DNA from: Bacillota bacterium
GTDB lineage: Bacteria; Bacillota; Clostridia; Lachnospirales; CAG-274
Length of the DNA: 8,569 nucleotides
Direction of reading: 5' to 3'
NCBI GenBank assembly: GCA_017627115.1
Contig: JAGAHK010000155.1
Location: 1 to 8,569, forward strand
The position numbers and the translations under genes were made by a program. This document shows positions 6,049-8,569 of this stretch, piece by piece. The notes beneath the pieces are model-generated. The model worked only from the letters and a program-made list of their open reading frames with translations. It was not told the DNA's origin and made no database searches. How positions within the stretch are numbered: position 1 is the first letter of the stretch; every line of letters begins with the position of its first letter.

Positions 6049-7029
6049 TTATTTTAATGTGTATTTCTTTTCAAACACGGCTGTAATATATGCAGCAGCC
6101 TCTTTAAACACAATAACATAGTTTTTGTAAAGACAGCGCAGATAAAAAACAATTACCGCAATATTTAACAGTATTGTAATAACGAAAGCGGCTATCCATG
6201 TACTGTCGTTTGATGCCATATTCAAAACATAAGGATAAAAGCAAAACATCAGCGACTGCAAAACAGCAAGTATTGCAATAATAAGCATCTCGGGTATCAA
6301 AAACTTATATATGTTTTCCAACACAAGTTCAACGCGGTCATTAAGCACAAATATACGCCAAACAAAACTTGTTCTGTGTATCCGTTCCCCGAATTCAAAA
6401 TAATCATCCCTGCCCTTATGGTAAATCTTACCGTAACGGTTATTTATCTTTTGCTTTCCGAGACTGCATGAAACACGGATATTTATTTTTGCCTGTTCGT
6501 AATCGTCAAGATATATCTTGATTTTATCAAAATCTATCTTATCCTTACGAAATTTATTCTTTCTCAACAGACAGGGGTCTATAACAACTCTCTGCATAAA
6601 CTCCCTTATCTCACGCTGCGGACGCAGTTCGACATGAATAAACAAGCAATATGCCGCAGCAAGCATACCCGCAGCAAACAGTAACGGTATGATAATTGTC
6701 CATCGGGGAACATCCGATATAAATGCTGTTTTTATTATGCAGTCTGCCGCTTGTATAACACTTATCAGACAAACAGTCAAAATAAGCAGGAAATTAATAA
6801 CACGCGACATTATACCATACGCCGCCAGCTCTATACGGTCATCAAGAACAAACACTGCATACTTATGGACAACACGACATTTCGGACTGAAATTACAGCG
6901 TTCCAAAAATATATCTCTGCCGTCTGTAGTCAGATTTATAACAGCATCTTCAAGCTCGTAGTTTCCGTTTCCGCAGACGGTTTCGATATTTCTTTTTGCC
7001 TTTTCATAGTTATCGCAATAGATTTTCAA
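6049..7029 (-). CDS. unrecognised four-helix membrane protein with internal duplication
   Basis: I do not recognise this 326-residue protein. It consists of two copies of one unit: a polar region of about 75 residues, two membrane helices, and a short polar tail. K2-C19 matches K171-C188 at 11 of 18 positions (KIYxDxYExAKxNI...C). GRD-x-x-x-E recurs at 37 and 206, and VFVLDDRIEL (59-68) matches IFVLNDRVEL (226-235). Helices lie at about 75-96, 109-132, 243-263 and 276-299. The start is TTG at 7029-7027, overlapping the argJ TGA, with GGAG (7040-7043) 10 bases upstream. The next ATG, at residue 74, would delete most of the first repeat, so TTG is preferred. Tight packing between argJ and the DUF362 gene implies co-translation. 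The polar units probably face the cytoplasm in a YcxB-like or PH-like manner, a guess from the pattern only. Confidence 0.75.
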   Translation of the reverse strand: MKIYCDNYEKAKRNIETVCGNGNYELEDAVINLTTDGRDIFLERCNFSPKCRVVHKYAVFVLDDRIELAAYGIMSRVINFLLILTVCLISVIQAADCIIKTAFISDVPRWTIIIPLLFAAGMLAAAYCLFIHVELRPQREIREFMQRVVIDPCLLRKNKFRKDKIDFDKIKIYLDDYEQAKINIRVSCSLGKQKINNRYGKIYHKGRDDYFEFGERIHRTSFVWRIFVLNDRVELVLENIYKFLIPEMLIIAILAVLQSLMFCFYPYVLNMASNDSTWIAAFVITILLNIAVIVFYLRCLYKNYVIVFKEAAAYITAVFEKKYTLK

Positions 7030-8240
7030 CTTCTGTAATCTCCGTTTATCTTGACATAATCATATGTCAGGTCACAACCCCAGGCGGTCGCTTTTGCATC
7101 GCCCTCTTCAAGCAATATATCAATATAGATATTATGTGCGGAGAGTATCTTTGCCGCAAGGTCTTCGTCAAAAACGATCGGCGTACCCTTATCCATAAGG
7201 TTGATCTCGCCGTTTTCACTTCTGAAATTGATCGTCACGCCCATTGGGTCGAACTTGCCGCCCGAATAACCCATAGCACAAAGTACCCTGCCCCAATTTG
7301 CATCTTCGCCAAAAAGAGCACATTTAAGCAGATTTGAGCTTGTGACCGACTGTGCGATAAGCCTTGCGCTTTCTTCGTCTGCACAGCCCGTTACATTGAC
7401 TTCCATAAGCTTTGTCGCTCCCTCGCCGTCATCGGCGCACATAACCGCAAGCGTTTTATTGATATAGAAAAGTGCTTCCTTGAACTTTTCAAAATCCTCG
7501 TTCTTTTCGTTGATAATAGGGTTTTCCGCCATACCGTTTGCCAGCACAAGCACAGTATCGTTTGTAGATGTATCGCCGTCAACGCTTATCATATTAAAGG
7601 TATCAAGCACACAGGCTTTAAGCGCCCTGTCAAGGAGAGGTTTTTCAATGGCACAGTCGGTCGTGATAAAGCAAAGCATTGTAGCCATATTGGGGTTTAT
7701 CATGCCCGAGCCCTTTGCCATGCCCGCAAGAGTAACTTTTTTGCCGCCTATCTCTATTTCGGCTGCCGCAGTCTTGGGATGTGTATCTGTGGTCATAATT
7801 GCCCTGCTCGCATTCTCACCGCCCTCAAAGTCGCTTGAAATGCCCGAAAAAACTTTGTCAACGCCGTTAAGTATCTTTGTCATATCAAGGTTTACGCCGA
7901 TAACGCCCGTTGAACATACAAGCACATTTTCAGCCTTTACGCCAATATGCGAAGCAAGCCTTGCCGCCGTGTCCTCACAGTCCTTTATACCCTGCTGACC
8001 CGTGCAGGCGTTTGCATTGCCGCTGTTTGCAACAATACCCTTTATGGGATAATTGACTTTCTGCATATCCCAAAGAACAGGTGCCGCCTTAACTACGTTT
8101 GTTGTAAAACAGCCCGAAGCGGTACAAAGTTTTTCGCTGACTATAACCGCCATATCCTTTTTGTCCTTTTTTAAACCAATATTATCGCCTCCTGCGGAAA
8201 AACCAGTAGGCGATGTGACATTACCGTTGATTATGTTCAT
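7026..8240 (-). CDS. argJ: bifunctional ornithine acetyltransferase / N-acetylglutamate synthase
   Basis: ArgJ moves the acetyl group from N-acetylornithine to glutamate, closing the acetyl cycle and releasing ornithine; some members also use acetyl-CoA to make new N-acetylglutamate. The 404 residues match normal length. Visible landmarks are ANSGNANACTG (71-81), STGVIG (110-115), and KGSGMINPNMATML, where the precursor should cleave itself between A186 and T187 so that T187 becomes the N-terminal nucleophile of the second chain. The C-terminus YVKINGDYRS is also typical. AAAGGAG (8248-8254) lies 7 bases before the ATG. It is the first recognisable arginine gene of the operon here, with no argC directly upstream. 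Its stop codon overlaps the TTG start of the next gene. Whether it is monofunctional or bifunctional cannot be read from sequence. Confidence 0.95.
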   Translation of the reverse strand: MNIINGNVTSPTGFSAGGDNIGLKKDKKDMAVIVSEKLCTASGCFTTNVVKAAPVLWDMQKVNYPIKGIVANSGNANACTGQQGIKDCEDTAARLASHIGVKAENVLVCSTGVIGVNLDMTKILNGVDKVFSGISSDFEGGENASRAIMTTDTHPKTAAAEIEIGGKKVTLAGMAKGSGMINPNMATMLCFITTDCAIEKPLLDRALKACVLDTFNMISVDGDTSTNDTVLVLANGMAENPIINEKNEDFEKFKEALFYINKTLAVMCADDGEGATKLMEVNVTGCADEESARLIAQSVTSSNLLKCALFGEDANWGRVLCAMGYSGGKFDPMGVTINFRSENGEINLMDKGTPIVFDEDLAAKILSAHNIYIDILLEEGDAKATAWGCDLTYDYVKINGDYRS

Positions 8241-8298
8241 AAAAATTCTCCTTTCAATTGTTATTATATAAAAATTATAATTTATTCCTTATGGCAAT
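8241..8298 (-). promoter_or_regulatory. AT-rich leader of argJ, possible operon promoter
   Basis: The 58 bases between the upstream stop and the argJ ATG contain two TATAAT hexamers on the minus strand (complements of 8263-8268 and 8274-8279) and then the AAAGGAG ribosome site. No good -35 box lies 16-18 bases before either one; the nearest TTGCCA (complement of 8292-8297) is spaced 12 or 23 bases away. The operon may start here or be read through from the preceding gene. Confidence 0.3.
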
Positions 8299-8569
8299 CT
8301 ATAAAGAAAAATGTCGTAAATAAAAATAAACAAACCACACCGCAAGCCCTATAACACAGCCAAAAAACATTTTTGAGATATTTTTCGGATTTGCGGTTTC
8401 ATCGGTTTTGTTATCGTCATTCTTGTTAAAATAATTGTTATTAAGATAATTCTCGGTGAAATTGGGGTCATATGTTGTTTTTGTCTTGTCTCTGACAGCC
8501 GACTCATAATAATACTCTATCATCTCAATGATCTTCTCATCGGACACGACTGTAGGACACGGACTTTTC
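8299..8569 (-). CDS. small protein with C-terminal membrane helix, 5' end outside window
   Basis: The reading frame is open to the right edge of the window, so the N-terminus is probably missing. A GTG at 8547-8545 could start an 82-residue protein, but no ribosome binding site lies before it and the frame continues upstream as KSPCPTV, so a longer gene is more likely. The visible part has a charged and tyrosine-rich segment (DEKIIEMIEYYYES), an asparagine/aspartate-rich, probably disordered stretch, and one membrane helix near the C-terminus (FFGCVIGLAVWFVYFYL) ending a few residues before the TAG stop. It looks tail-anchored with the bulk on the cytoplasmic side. I do not recognise the family. 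It lies 58 bases upstream of argJ on the same strand. Confidence 0.55.
   Translation of the reverse strand, partial: KSPCPTVVSDEKIIEMIEYYYESAVRDKTKTTYDPNFTENYLNNNYFNKNDDNKTDETANPKNISKMFFGCVIGLAVWFVYFYLRHFSL

Noticed and set aside
8241..8298. A possible ArgR/AhrC box in the argJ leader (GAATAAATTATAATT-like)
   Set aside because: The match to the TGAAT...ATTCA consensus is poor once AT richness is taken into account, so it was not annotated as an operator.

Overview
The window looks like chromosome from a low-to-moderate GC member of the Bacillota, most likely an anaerobic gut Clostridia species of the Oscillospiraceae/Ruminococcaceae type. This rests on strong GGAGG-type ribosome binding sites, AT-rich spacers, and the styles of the HD-GYP sensor, DUF362 and ArgJ/ArgB/ArgD proteins. 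The genus assignment is an inference from protein flavour and was not tested by any search.

Left part (1-2305): a near-perfect 34-base palindrome lies at the very edge, followed by a short promoter region and one plus-strand gene for a 721-residue multidomain membrane signalling protein. That protein has an N-terminal membrane domain resembling the substrate-binding (S) component of ECF vitamin transporters. An extracytoplasmic sensor region between two membrane helices follows, then a HAMP-like linker and an intact HD-GYP domain, so it probably degrades cyclic di-GMP in response to an external or membrane-borne ligand.

Middle (2306-2640): a gene-free stretch between converging genes is largely filled by a compact element of about 275 bp. 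It has imperfect terminal inverted repeats, a core rich in short hairpins, and terminator-like hairpins with T-tracts pointing outward at both ends. It looks like a non-autonomous MITE-type insertion that now also serves as a bidirectional terminator.

Right part (8240 down to 2641, minus strand): a tightly packed operon reads argJ - duplicated membrane protein - DUF362 protein - argB - argD - DUF2513 protein. Five of its six genes are separated by no more than about 17 bases or overlap; argB-argD is separated by 53 bases containing a hairpin. ArgJ (acetyl recycling), ArgB (N-acetylglutamate kinase) and ArgD (acetylornithine aminotransferase) supply three steps of the cyclic acetylated route from glutamate to ornithine. 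argC, which normally accompanies them, is not in the window. The three non-arginine genes are the unusual part: a four-helix membrane protein made of two copies of one unit, a cysteine-rich DUF362 protein, and a DUF2513 protein of a family more often met in phages and mobile elements. Upstream of argJ, the 3' end of another minus-strand gene (a small protein with one C-terminal membrane helix) runs off the window edge.

No tRNA, rRNA, CRISPR array, transposase gene or recognised riboswitch was seen.
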